The notes under the pieces were generated by a model. That model saw only the letters and a list, made by a program, of their open reading frames with translations. It was not told the origin of the DNA and did no database searches. A stretch of DNA of 51,132 nt from Gordonia sp. OPL2 (lineage in GTDB: Bacteria > Actinomycetota > Actinomycetes > Mycobacteriales > Mycobacteriaceae), in contig NZ_RKME01000036.1 in assembly GCF_003797825.1 (NCBI RefSeq), positions 1 through 51,132 on the forward strand, in the 5' to 3' direction. Shown here piece by piece: positions 1-6,703 of the stretch; position 1 is the first letter of the stretch; each line of letters begins with the position of its first letter. Position numbers and translations under genes: made by a program.

Positions 1-20
1 GAGACAGGGCAGGGGGCAGA

Positions 21-833
21 TCACTCCGCGGGTGCGTCGTCGAGCCACCACCCGCGCACCATGCCGGGCGGGCGGCCGGGCTCGATGTAGTGCTCGGTGC
101 CGAACGCGAACGGGAATGCCTCGACGGGGATCTCGAGGATCTGCCGGACGTCGGTCTGGCTGGCGTGGCAGGCGAGCGCCTCGCGTTTGGTCATCACGTC
201 GTCGCCCAGGTCGACGGCCCAGTGCAATTCGGCCTCCGGTGTACCGATCGGATTGCCGTCGTCGCCGTTGGTGTCCGGGTCGTAACCCTCCATGCCCATC
301 TCGGTCATGGCCACGAACAGCTGCCGCATCAGATCACGGTTCATGGTGACCTCCAGGTACCGCGGTCGGCGGGCCGCGATGTCGACCGCGGCGAGGGTCG
401 TCCGGTGCAACATGATGTGATCCGGGTGGCCGTATCCGCCATGCCAGTCGTAGCCGACGACGACGTCGGCGTCCTCCTCGTCGAACAGATCGGCCAGTCG
501 GCGGGCCGCCTCGTCGGAATCGGCGCGCGAGAAGATGCCGTCGGCGTGGTTGCGGGCCCACCCCGTCATCCCGGAGTCCGAGTAGCCCAGCCAGGCCACG
601 CGCGCCGTCCCGGTGATCAGCGCGGAGGCCTCGGCCTCTGCGCGCCGTCGACTCGCGACCGTCTCGCCGGGCGCCAGATCGTCGGGCACGTCGCCCGGGT
701 CACCGTCGGTGCAGTAGACGACGACCACCCGGTGCCCTTCGCGCGATGCGCGGATCATGCTGCCCGCCGTGCCCGTCCCCTCGTCGTCCGGATGGGCATG
801 GACGAAAACGATTGTGCTCACGCCGTCGATCAT
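21..833 (-). CDS. PIG-L/LmbE-family deacetylase
   Basis: A 270-residue cytosolic protein. The N-terminal metal-binding motif AHPDDE (residues 13-18) and a second motif GHPDH further in are the signature of zinc-dependent N-acetylglucosamine-type deacetylases (PIG-L/LmbE). In mycolic-acid actinobacteria this family includes MshB and Mca of mycothiol metabolism, but the sequence after AHPDDE (EGTGTAGS) does not match what I recall of either, so I leave the substrate open. The ATG at 833 is chosen because the conserved domain begins about seven residues after it; the reading frame runs far upstream, but with no family similarity. The gene is divergent from the toxin-like gene at 1039. Family assignment is firm, substrate is not. 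Confidence 0.88.
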   Translation of the reverse strand: MIDGVSTIVFVHAHPDDEGTGTAGSMIRASREGHRVVVVYCTDGDPGDVPDDLAPGETVASRRRAEAEASALITGTARVAWLGYSDSGMTGWARNHADGIFSRADSDEAARRLADLFDEEDADVVVGYDWHGGYGHPDHIMLHRTTLAAVDIAARRPRYLEVTMNRDLMRQLFVAMTEMGMEGYDPDTNGDDGNPIGTPEAELHWAVDLGDDVMTKREALACHASQTDVRQILEIPVEAFPFAFGTEHYIEPGRPPGMVRGWWLDDAPAE

Positions 834-912
834 GTCATCGGTCGCGGAGTCGACGCTCCTCGTGGCCGTGAATGTTCCCGGAGTCCGCCACCGAAACGAT
901 CGGCCACATGAA

Positions 913-937
913 CGATCCCGTGACCGCGACGGGATCG
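913..937. repeat. Inverted repeat, 9-bp arms
   Basis: Perfect arms CGATCCCGT / ACGGGATCG around a 7-base spacer, in the 205-base divergent region between the deacetylase and the toxin-like gene. A second inverted repeat follows at 956-974. It could be an operator or an RNA hairpin; nothing in the sequence decides which. Confidence 0.5.
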
Positions 938-955
938 CTACCGTCATCCGCAGAT

Positions 956-974
956 GACCGGCGACGGACCGGTC
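956..974. repeat. Inverted repeat, 6-bp arms
   Basis: Perfect arms GACCGG / CCGGTC with a 7-base spacer, 18 bases after the repeat at 913-937 and about 65 bases before the toxin-like gene start at 1039. Confidence 0.4.
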
Positions 975-1038
975 TCCGGGGCGGCTCACATCGAAAGTGA
1001 TTCCGCCACGACGATTTCCGGCTGACAGGTGGTGCTCG

Positions 1039-1584
1039 ATGACTCGTCGTGCAGTTCTGGCCCTCTGTGTTCTCGCGGGTCTGCTGTTCTCCGGCGCGCC
1101 GACGATCGCGGCGGTCGCCGACGCCGCGCCGTCCTCGTCGTGTGCGGCGCAGGCGCGCTCCATCCAGGCCAGGATCCAGGCGCACAACGCCAAGCCCCAC
1201 GTGTTCCGGGTGCCGCAGCAGCAGGCGCAGGCGAATGCGTACAACGCGGAGGCGGCGGCCTTGCGTGCCGAGCAAGCCCAGTGGAGGGCGCGCTGTCGGG
1301 CGGTCGCTCCACCGCCGCAGCGACCGGCGTTGCCGCCGGCGGCCCCGAAACAGATCACCGGATACACCGACCACGGCCAGCAGAACCGGCTGAACCGCAA
1401 CGGACACGGCGTCAACGACGCTGCACTCCGCGATGCCGTCCACCATCCGACCCGAGTGGTCCGGCAATCCGGGCAGTACGGCACGACGTTCCGCTACGAG
1501 GGCCGCAACGCGACGGTGGTGCTGAACGGTCAGGGCAAGGTCGTGACATGCTGGCCCCGTAACCGGGCGGGATGGAGGCACTGA
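1039..1584 (+). CDS. Secreted polymorphic-toxin-like protein (DUF4258/BECR-like C-terminus)
   Basis: A 181-residue protein with three visible parts. Residues 1-30 are a Sec signal peptide (twin Arg, then a run of Leu/Ala/Val, ending near DAAP). The middle contains QAHNAKPHVF...YNAEAAALRAE between two Cys, a linker I know from actinobacterial secreted polymorphic toxins. The C-terminus (TDHGQQNRLNRNGHG, a helix, HPTRVV, then VVLNGQGKVVTCW) has the pattern of DUF4258/BECR-type RNase toxin domains, with the His and Arg of DHGQQNRLNR as candidate active-site residues. The ATG at 1039 is preferred over the in-frame upstream start at 997 because it begins the signal peptide. The next gene starts on this gene's stop codon. 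RNase activity is inference; secretion and modular design are visible. Confidence 0.72.
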   Translation: MTRRAVLALCVLAGLLFSGAPTIAAVADAAPSSSCAAQARSIQARIQAHNAKPHVFRVPQQQAQANAYNAEAAALRAEQAQWRARCRAVAPPPQRPALPPAAPKQITGYTDHGQQNRLNRNGHGVNDAALRDAVHHPTRVVRQSGQYGTTFRYEGRNATVVLNGQGKVVTCWPRNRAGWRH

Positions 1585-1826
1585 TGAGATTCCTGGACCC
1601 TTTCACCGACGAGCAACGGACGCGCATCCGCGCGAGCGTGCTGGCACATGCCGGTGCAGATGCGGCTGATGACCTCGAGACGCGATCCGACCCCGATCAG
1701 GCGTACGCGGAACGCATCATCGACCTTCTCGGGAACGACGTCACGGTGCGTCCGGACGGTACGCCGGAGGGCGCCGCCGACGACGTGATCGCCACGATCG
1801 AGGCGATCACCGAGCACTGGACCTGA
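1584..1826 (+). CDS. Small acidic protein, probable immunity partner of the toxin-like gene
   Basis: An 80-residue, strongly acidic, probably helical cytosolic protein with no signal peptide and no motif I recognise. It begins at the ATG in TGATG, where the last base of the upstream stop is the first base of this start, which is the arrangement of translational coupling; an in-frame ATG at 1572 would overlap more. Small acidic proteins coupled directly behind a secreted toxin are typical immunity proteins, and that is the proposed role, by context only. Its last 20 bases overlap the 3' end of the convergent MFS gene. Confidence 0.6.
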   Translation: MRFLDPFTDEQRTRIRASVLAHAGADAADDLETRSDPDQAYAERIIDLLGNDVTVRPDGTPEGAADDVIATIEAITEHWT

Positions 1827-3012
1827 ACACCACCAGCCCCATGCCGACGAGCACCAGCACACCGACATAGCTCGCCACACCCACCCATCCGAGCGATGAG
1901 AAGGCCAGTCCGCCAAGCGCTCCCACGACGGAGCTGCCGAGATAGTAGTGGAGAAGGTAGAGCGACGACGCCTCCGCGCGATGATCCGTCGCACGAGCCG
2001 AGACCCAGCCACTGGCCACGGAGTGGGCCGCGAAGAAGCCGGCGGTGAACAGGAACATGCCGACGAGAACCGTCGGCAACCAGTCCGGAACGGTCAGCCC
2101 GAGGCCGGCGAGCATGATCAGCACCGCCGCGACGAGCACGCCCCGTCGGCCCATCCGGTCGGCGAGCCGACCAGCGTACGTCGCGGAGAATGTGCCGGCG
2201 AGGTACATGAGGAAGACGGTGGCGACGACGGCCTCGCTGAGGTCGAACGGATGCTGCAGGAGGCGGTAGCCGAGGAAGTTGTAGACGGTGACGAACCCGC
2301 CCATGAGCACGAACGCGATGATGAACAGCGGCAGCAACGCAGGATCGCGCAGGTGATTCCGGAGATTGCGGAGCGTCGTCGCCGGCGACACGTGCTGGGG
2401 TGTGAAGAACCTCGACGGTGGCACCGTCCGCCAGAACACGAGAGCGAACCCGAGGGAGACCAGGCACGCGATCTCCAGGGCCCATTGCCAGGACACCAGA
2501 TCGACGGCGAATCCTGGGATCAGACGTCCGGTCAGACCGCCGATCGTCGTGCCTGCGACGTATCGGCCCATCGCGGTGCCGAGTGAGCGTCCGTCGACCT
2601 CCTCGGCGAGATAGGCCATCGCCACCGCGGGGACACCGGCACAGAGAACGCCCTGCAGCGCCCGTCCGGCGAGCATCACCTCGATCGTCGGTGCCCAGGG
2701 CAGCAGGATGCCGACGACGGACGCGGCGACCGCGGAGATCACCATCACGCGTACACGCCCGAACCGTTCGGAGAGGACGCTCGCCGGGATGATCGCGACT
2801 GCCAGGAAACCGGTCGTCAACGACACCGCGAGCGCGGACGTCGTCGGCGAGATGCCGAAATGGTCGGAGAGCTGCGGCAACAACGCCTGCACGTAATACA
2901 GCGCCATGAAGGTCGTCATGCCTGCGGCGAACAGGGCGATCGTGGCGCGCCGATACCCGGCCGAACCTGGGAGGTGGCGTGCCGCGGGGGTGGGGGTGGC
3001 CGTCGTCGTCAT
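1807..3012 (-). CDS. MFS transporter, YnfM-like drug/metabolite exporter
   Basis: A 401-residue inner-membrane protein with about 12 hydrophobic helices. The loop between helices 2 and 3 carries SERFGRVRV and the central loop ADRMGRRG, both major facilitator superfamily signatures. The sequence style (YYVQALLPQLSDHFGIS near helix 1) resembles E. coli YnfM-type exporters. It is divergent from a LysR gene, the same arrangement as ynfM/ynfL in E. coli, which suggests that the regulator controls the exporter. Start ATG at 3012. Its 3' end overlaps the small acidic gene by 20 bases. Substrate unknown. Confidence 0.9.
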   Translation of the reverse strand: MTTTATPTPAARHLPGSAGYRRATIALFAAGMTTFMALYYVQALLPQLSDHFGISPTTSALAVSLTTGFLAVAIIPASVLSERFGRVRVMVISAVAASVVGILLPWAPTIEVMLAGRALQGVLCAGVPAVAMAYLAEEVDGRSLGTAMGRYVAGTTIGGLTGRLIPGFAVDLVSWQWALEIACLVSLGFALVFWRTVPPSRFFTPQHVSPATTLRNLRNHLRDPALLPLFIIAFVLMGGFVTVYNFLGYRLLQHPFDLSEAVVATVFLMYLAGTFSATYAGRLADRMGRRGVLVAAVLIMLAGLGLTVPDWLPTVLVGMFLFTAGFFAAHSVASGWVSARATDHRAEASSLYLLHYYLGSSVVGALGGLAFSSLGWVGVASYVGVLVLVGMGLVVFRSSAR

Positions 3013-3050
3013 CGTGATCCAGCGTCACACCCGAGCGCTGTTGCTCAAAA

Positions 3051-3076
3051 TGAATCGTTGCGGGACTGCTCATTCA
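3051..3076. promoter_or_regulatory. Candidate LysR operator in divergent promoter region
   Basis: Arms TGAAT and ATTCA separated by 16 bases lie between the MFS and LysR genes in a locally AT-richer stretch. This is a candidate binding site for the LysR protein; the arms are short, so confidence is modest. Confidence 0.35.
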
Positions 3077-3094
3077 AATCTGTATAACAGCAGC

Positions 3095-3100
3095 TAGACT
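3095..3100 (+). promoter_or_regulatory. -10 hexamer TAGACT, leaderless start of LysR gene
   Basis: A TAnnnT hexamer ends 7 bases before the GTG start at 3108, so transcription should start at or next to the GTG. An alternative -10, TATAAC with an upstream TG, lies at 3083-3088 and would give a short leader. Confidence 0.45.
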
Positions 3101-3107
3101 AGCATGC

Positions 3108-3992
3108 GTGCATCACGAACTCGACTGGTTCATCGCCATCGCGGAGGCGGAGAACCTGACCGCGGCGGGCGAGCAGGTGCGGGTGTCGCAACCGACGCTG
3201 TCCCGGTTCGTCGGACGTCTGGAGGTCGATCTCGGGGTCGAGCTCTTCGACCGGCGCGGACGCAGGCTGGTGCTCAACCGATTCGGACAGGTCTACCTCG
3301 AGCGTGCTCGCCGTGCCCGCGTACAACTCGATACGGCCCGCCGTGAGATCGAGGAGTTGCGCCGCCCGACTCGGGGCGCGGTGCGGCTCGCGTTCCTCCA
3401 CTCGTTCGGGGTGCTGCTCGTGCCGGATCTCATCCGCGGATTCCGGGACGCGAACCCCGGTGCGCGGTTCACGCTCACCCAGGATGCGGCGGCAACGGTC
3501 GTCGATCACGTGGTCAACGGGGACGCGGATCTTGCGATCGTCTCACCGCGGCCCATGCGGACCGACATGGCGTGGCACCCGATCGCCGAACAGACTCTCG
3601 CCCTGGTGGTTCCGCGGAGTCATCGTTTCGCCGGCCGTGTCACCATCGGTCTCGCCGAGGCGGCCGACGAGGAGTTCATCGTCATGGAACGAGGCTTCGG
3701 CATGCGGAGGATCTTCGACGAACTGTGTGCCGCCGCCGACATCGCGCCGACCATCACGTTCGAATCGGCGGAACTGGCCACCATCACCGGACTCGTCGGG
3801 GCGGGCCTCGGCATCGGGGTGGTACCCGTCGACGACCCGGGCCCGCGCCGCGGCGTCGCTCCCGATGTCGCCCTGATTCCGCTGTCCGGCGAATCCCGGG
3901 AGATCGGGCTCACCTGGTTCCGACCCCGTCCGTTGCCCGAGGCCTCGGAACGGTTCAGGGAGTTCGTGGTGCGGAGAAGTGCCACGCCGTAA
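3108..3992 (+). CDS. LysR-family transcriptional regulator
   Basis: A 294-residue regulator. Residues 1-60 form the LysR winged helix-turn-helix (ENLTAAGEQVRVSQPTLSRFVGRLE followed by LGVELFDR), and roughly 90-290 form the two-lobed effector-binding domain. Start is GTG at 3108, placing the protein at the usual family length; the nearby ATG at 3104 is in another frame. It is divergent from the MFS exporter at 1807-3012 and likely regulates it and itself. Effector unknown. Confidence 0.92.
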   Translation: MHHELDWFIAIAEAENLTAAGEQVRVSQPTLSRFVGRLEVDLGVELFDRRGRRLVLNRFGQVYLERARRARVQLDTARREIEELRRPTRGAVRLAFLHSFGVLLVPDLIRGFRDANPGARFTLTQDAAATVVDHVVNGDADLAIVSPRPMRTDMAWHPIAEQTLALVVPRSHRFAGRVTIGLAEAADEEFIVMERGFGMRRIFDELCAAADIAPTITFESAELATITGLVGAGLGIGVVPVDDPGPRRGVAPDVALIPLSGESREIGLTWFRPRPLPEASERFREFVVRRSATP

Positions 3993-4007
3993 GCGAATTC
4001 ACTTACG
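3988..4007. repeat. Short inverted repeat at the LysR stop codon
   Basis: CGTAAG and CTTACG with an 8-base spacer, overlapping the TAA stop. It has no T-run, so it is at best a weak terminator or an operator for the following secreted-protein gene. Confidence 0.3.
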
Positions 4008-4048
4008 CAATCGGAGGATTCGCCATCCTGAGTTCTACGCGAAAAGGG

Positions 4049-4077
4049 TGGATACGCGCGTACTCACTTGTTAGCGT
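4049..4077 (+). promoter_or_regulatory. Candidate promoter of the secreted protein gene
   Basis: TGGATA (4049-4054) and TAGCGT (4072-4077) are 17 bases apart. They would give a leader of about 50 bases before the ATG at 4135, which has a strong Shine-Dalgarno. Confidence 0.45.
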
Positions 4078-4134
4078 GCGGAAGCTGTGTCCGAGAACGA
4101 ACTCCTACAACGATGTCTTGGAGGCAAGAACCGA

Positions 4135-4836
4135 ATGCGACGAAATCTGACACGCGCAATTGTCGGCGGAATGGCATTGGGAGCTGCGACATTCGCTCTT
4201 CCGGGAGTTGCGACCGCGGCACCGACGGCGAGCTTCTCCTGCGCGGAGACGGCGACACCCACCAGCCCGAACGGGTGGGGAAACTCGTTTGGTGACGAGC
4301 GTGGGCAAGCAGGGAAGATTACGGCTACGAATGTTCAGGACCAAGACGGTTCACTCGAGTTCGTGACGTCTCCGACGACCCCGCGGCAGGCCTCGTATCA
4401 TCCCGCCGGGAAGACACCGTTGGCGGATGTCGTGAACAAGCCGTTCACCTTCGAGAAGTCCGAAGGAAACGCGAATTGGCAGATCCGCGTGACCGGTGCC
4501 AACACCGGATCAGGAGACGGATTCGCGACGCTCGTCTGGTCCGCGCCTGACAAGGCAGGGAAGACGGCCGACGCGGCGTCGTCGGATCAATGGTGGGCCA
4601 CCCGCGACCTGCCCGGTATCACCAAGGGCCAGAACGCGACGCTCGCGCAGCTCGTCACCGCTGCCAACAGCGAAGGCAAGACGACCGTCGTGGACGACTA
4701 CGGCATCTCCAGCCAGCCGAATTCAGGCAATGGCAAGGTGAACGTCGACAACGTCAGCTTCAACGGCTGCACGACGAACTTCGCCGCGACCGGTGCGGGT
4801 GGCGCCTTCGGTTCACTGGAGTCGCTCATTCCCTGA
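4135..4836 (+). CDS. Secreted protein of unknown function
   Basis: A 233-residue exported protein that I cannot assign to a family. Residues 1-32 are a signal peptide (MRRNLTRAIVGG, a hydrophobic run, cleavage near ATAAP). The mature part is rich in Thr, Ser, Asn and Gly with repeated short beta-like stretches, and has one Cys near the start (SFSC) and one near the end (NGC) that could form a disulfide, which fits an extracellular beta-sandwich. The ATG at 4135 is chosen over an in-frame ATG at 4087 because GGAGG sits 10 bases upstream and the signal peptide starts there. It is monocistronic, with its own promoter and a 16-bp hairpin terminator. Its base composition is less GC-rich than its neighbours. 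Confidence 0.8.
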   Translation: MRRNLTRAIVGGMALGAATFALPGVATAAPTASFSCAETATPTSPNGWGNSFGDERGQAGKITATNVQDQDGSLEFVTSPTTPRQASYHPAGKTPLADVVNKPFTFEKSEGNANWQIRVTGANTGSGDGFATLVWSAPDKAGKTADAASSDQWWATRDLPGITKGQNATLAQLVTAANSEGKTTVVDDYGISSQPNSGNGKVNVDNVSFNGCTTNFAATGAGGAFGSLESLIP

Positions 4837-4856
4837 GGTCATCGACCTGATCCAGA

Positions 4857-4895
4857 CGTAGCGGGAATCGTCTCTATACGACGATTCCCGCTACG
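4857..4895 (+). terminator. Intrinsic terminator, 16-bp perfect stem
   Basis: CGTAGCGGGAATCGTC pairs perfectly with its complement at 4880-4895 across a 7-base loop and is followed by TTTGTGTG. It lies 20 bases after the secreted-protein stop. Confidence 0.88.
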
Positions 4896-4942
4896 TTTGT
4901 GTGCGCGGAGCGCGGCCGACGTCACCGATCGATCCCACTCGG

Positions 4943-4948
4943 TAGCAT
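4943..4948 (+). promoter_or_regulatory. -10 hexamer TAGCAT, leaderless start of VOC gene
   Basis: TAGCAT ends 6 bases before the ATG at 4955, and no Shine-Dalgarno is visible, consistent with a leaderless transcript. Confidence 0.55.
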
Positions 4949-4954
4949 CCGAAC

Positions 4955-5407
4955 ATGCCCATCACACTCGAGAACGTCGGTATCGCGGTCCGTGACCTCG
5001 ACGAGGCGATCGCCTTCTTCACCGACCTCGGTCTGACGGTCCTCGGGCGCGACACTGTGAGCGGTGAGTGGACCGACACGGCCGTCGGTCTCGACGGCAA
5101 CCACGCGAAGATCGCGATGCTCCAGACCCCCGACGGTGGCGGCCGGCTCGAGCTCTTCGAGTACATCCATCCGTCGGCGATCGAGTCGGAGCCCATGCGC
5201 CCCAACGTGATCGGCATGCACCGGGTGGCGTTCAAGGTCGACGACATAGACGCTGCGCTCGAGATCGCGGCACGGCACGGCTGCCATCCGCTCCGTGGGG
5301 TGGCGACGTATGAGGACGTCTACAAGCTCAGCTACATCCGCGGGCCGAGCGGCATCATCGTGATGCTCGCCGAGGAGCTGACGACGGGCGATCCCGCGTC
5401 CGCGTGA
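4955..5407 (+). CDS. VOC-superfamily protein (glyoxalase/epimerase-like)
   Basis: A 150-residue protein made of two beta-alpha-beta-beta-beta modules: ENVGIAVRDLDEAIAFFTDLGL at the N-terminus and IGMHRVAFKVDDIDAAL in the second half. Glyoxalase I, methylmalonyl-CoA epimerase and fosfomycin-resistance proteins share this fold. The position usually filled by the first metal-binding His (DHVGIAV) is Asn7 here, while the second-module His and the Glu of LELFEY are kept, so metal binding may be altered. No operon partner. Reaction unknown. Confidence 0.82.
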   Translation: MPITLENVGIAVRDLDEAIAFFTDLGLTVLGRDTVSGEWTDTAVGLDGNHAKIAMLQTPDGGGRLELFEYIHPSAIESEPMRPNVIGMHRVAFKVDDIDAALEIAARHGCHPLRGVATYEDVYKLSYIRGPSGIIVMLAEELTTGDPASA

Positions 5408-5472
5408 CGCCGGAGAGCGTGGGGCCTTCGTCATCGACGGCCTCTTCGCGGCGCGCGTGGCGGATCGATGTG

Positions 5473-5478
5473 TACGAT
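5473..5478 (+). promoter_or_regulatory. Candidate -10 hexamer TACGAT for the Lsr2-family gene
   Basis: TG-T-ACGAT is an extended -10 form and would give a leader of about 40 bases that contains the GGGGAGGG ribosome binding site at 5507-5514. No convincing -35 is seen. Confidence 0.35.
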
Positions 5479-5522
5479 GCCGCATCAGATATTCACTATG
5501 GACAATGGGGAGGGCGTTCGCG

Positions 5523-5885
5523 GTGGTGAAAGTGGAACGTGTGGAGATCATCGACGACGTCGACGGGAAGGTCATCGATCCTGATGACCTCAACCGGGTC
5601 GAGATCGAGGTCAAGTTGCCCGGGCGGAAGGCCGCGCGCTATCGCCTCGACCTGCGCACGACCAATGTCGCGCGGCTGGAGAAAGACCTGGCCAAGTACA
5701 TTCGAAACGCTGATCAGGTCAGGACGAGCGGGGGAGCCGGGACGAACGCCGCACCGGCTCCGAACTCGGTGAAGCAGGCGCACAACCGTGCGGTGCGCGA
5801 ATGGGCGCGGGAGAACGGCTACGACGTGTCGTCGCGCGGACGGCTCCCGGTCGACGTCATCGAGGCGTTCGACAACGCGCACTGA
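5523..5885 (+). CDS. Lsr2-family nucleoid-associated protein
   Basis: A 120-residue protein with the two-part Lsr2 plan. The N-terminal beta-rich oligomerisation domain is residues 1-60 (VEIIDDVDGKVI...YRLDLRTTNVARLEKDLAKYI). A flexible Gly/Ala/Asn linker leads to the DNA-binding domain REWARENGYDVSSRGRLPVDVIEAF, whose RGR (about 105-107) inserts into the minor groove of AT-rich DNA. Lsr2 silences horizontally acquired genes in mycobacteria. The GTG at 5523 is chosen because GGGGAGGG lies 8 bases upstream; GTG 5526 is also possible, and the ATG at 5457 would add a non-homologous extension. The N-terminus differs from canonical Lsr2 (MAKKVTVTLVDD), so it may be a paralogue. Confidence 0.9.
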   Translation: MVKVERVEIIDDVDGKVIDPDDLNRVEIEVKLPGRKAARYRLDLRTTNVARLEKDLAKYIRNADQVRTSGGAGTNAAPAPNSVKQAHNRAVREWARENGYDVSSRGRLPVDVIEAFDNAH

Positions 5886-5896
5886 GCGGTGAAAGC

Positions 5897-5931
5897 ACGA
5901 TTCCCCGCCCGGGAGGTGGGCGGGGAATCGT
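5897..5931 (+). terminator. Hairpin terminator, 14-bp stem
   Basis: ACGATTCCCCGCCC pairs with GGGCGGGGAATCGT across a 7-base loop, 12 bases after the Lsr2-family stop. There is no long T-run downstream. Confidence 0.75.
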
Positions 5932-6064
5932 TCGGGGGTGCTCGTATTCGGTTGTGGTCACGATTCGTTTCGAGGAAGTCTCCTTTCGTCGGTCCGCTCT
6001 TTGACTTCGCGTTCTCTGACGCGGGTTCTACGGCGCCGGGTCCTCGACGACGCGGAGGTGGCGC

Positions 6065-6544
6065 TCACCACTGATCGAAGCCGACGTTGACGTTCGGGTA
6101 GCGGCTGCTGATCGTGTTGTTCATCCAGTACTGCTGCGAGTGCGGGCCCCAGATCCCGCTCATCGCCGTGTTCACGTTGCCCTTCATGTTCTCGATCTCG
6201 TAGTTGGCGGTCGGCCCGGCGGCACCGATCTTGTACTGCGCGTTGACGGTCAGGTAGTTCGAGAACGGCGCGACGGCGGTGATCGTTTCGCTGGCCCCGG
6301 GGTACAGGACGCGCTGCGGTGCATTGACCCACTGCCCGGACTGTCCCGCGGTCGAGCCGATCAGGTATTCGGGCTTGTCGGTGTGGTTGGTGATCGTCAT
6401 CGCGATGGTCGGTTCGCCGGGGCGGGTGACCGGCAGGGTGCCGGCGTTGGCGACGCCGGTCCCGATCAGGCCGATCCCGACGACGGCGGCGACGGCGGCG
6501 ACTCCGGCGGTGGCGGCTGCGATGCGGCGGGTGGTGATGTTCAT
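6065..6544 (-). CDS. Small secreted protein, possibly aegerolysin/ET79-like
   Basis: A 159-residue exported protein. The signal peptide is residues 1-34 (MNITTRRIAAATAGVAAVAAVVGIGLIG, cleavage near ANAG). The mature domain reads as a beta-sandwich: IAMTITNHTDKPEYL, then SGQWVNAPQRVLYPGASETITA, then YEIENMKGNVN and a Trp-rich end. The order of an ITN-type strand, a G-x-W segment and an L-x-PG-x-S segment resembles small bacterial crystal-toxin and aegerolysin-type proteins. This is a memory-based resemblance and unproven. GAGGAGA precedes the ATG at 6544. No gene partner. Confidence 0.72.
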   Translation of the reverse strand: MNITTRRIAAATAGVAAVAAVVGIGLIGTGVANAGTLPVTRPGEPTIAMTITNHTDKPEYLIGSTAGQSGQWVNAPQRVLYPGASETITAVAPFSNYLTVNAQYKIGAAGPTANYEIENMKGNVNTAMSGIWGPHSQQYWMNNTISSRYPNVNVGFDQW

Positions 6545-6653
6545 GAGCGGGTCTCCTCGAGTGGGGTGCCGGGGCGCTGATCGTTCCGGCGACACCCATG
6601 ACTCTGCTCGGTGGGCGGCGATCCCGGACTCCGCCGACCAGGCGATCAGCCGG

Positions 6654-6659
6654 TTGACC
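6654..6659 (+). promoter_or_regulatory. Candidate -35 TTGACC of the carboxylesterase gene
   Basis: TTGACC lies just upstream of the palindrome at 6665-6682. A matching -10 is not evident. Confidence 0.3.
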
Positions 6660-6664
6660 GGGAT

Positions 6665-6682
6665 GTCCACCGATCGGTGGAC
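6665..6682. promoter_or_regulatory. 18-bp perfect palindrome, probable operator
   Basis: GTCCACCGATCGGTGGAC is a perfect palindrome 21 bases upstream of the carboxylesterase ATG, immediately after a TTGACC -35-like hexamer. Size and symmetry fit a dimeric TetR- or MarR-type repressor, but no such gene adjoins it. Confidence 0.6.
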
Positions 6683-6703
6683 ACGGTCGGGTTGACTGGG
6701 GTC

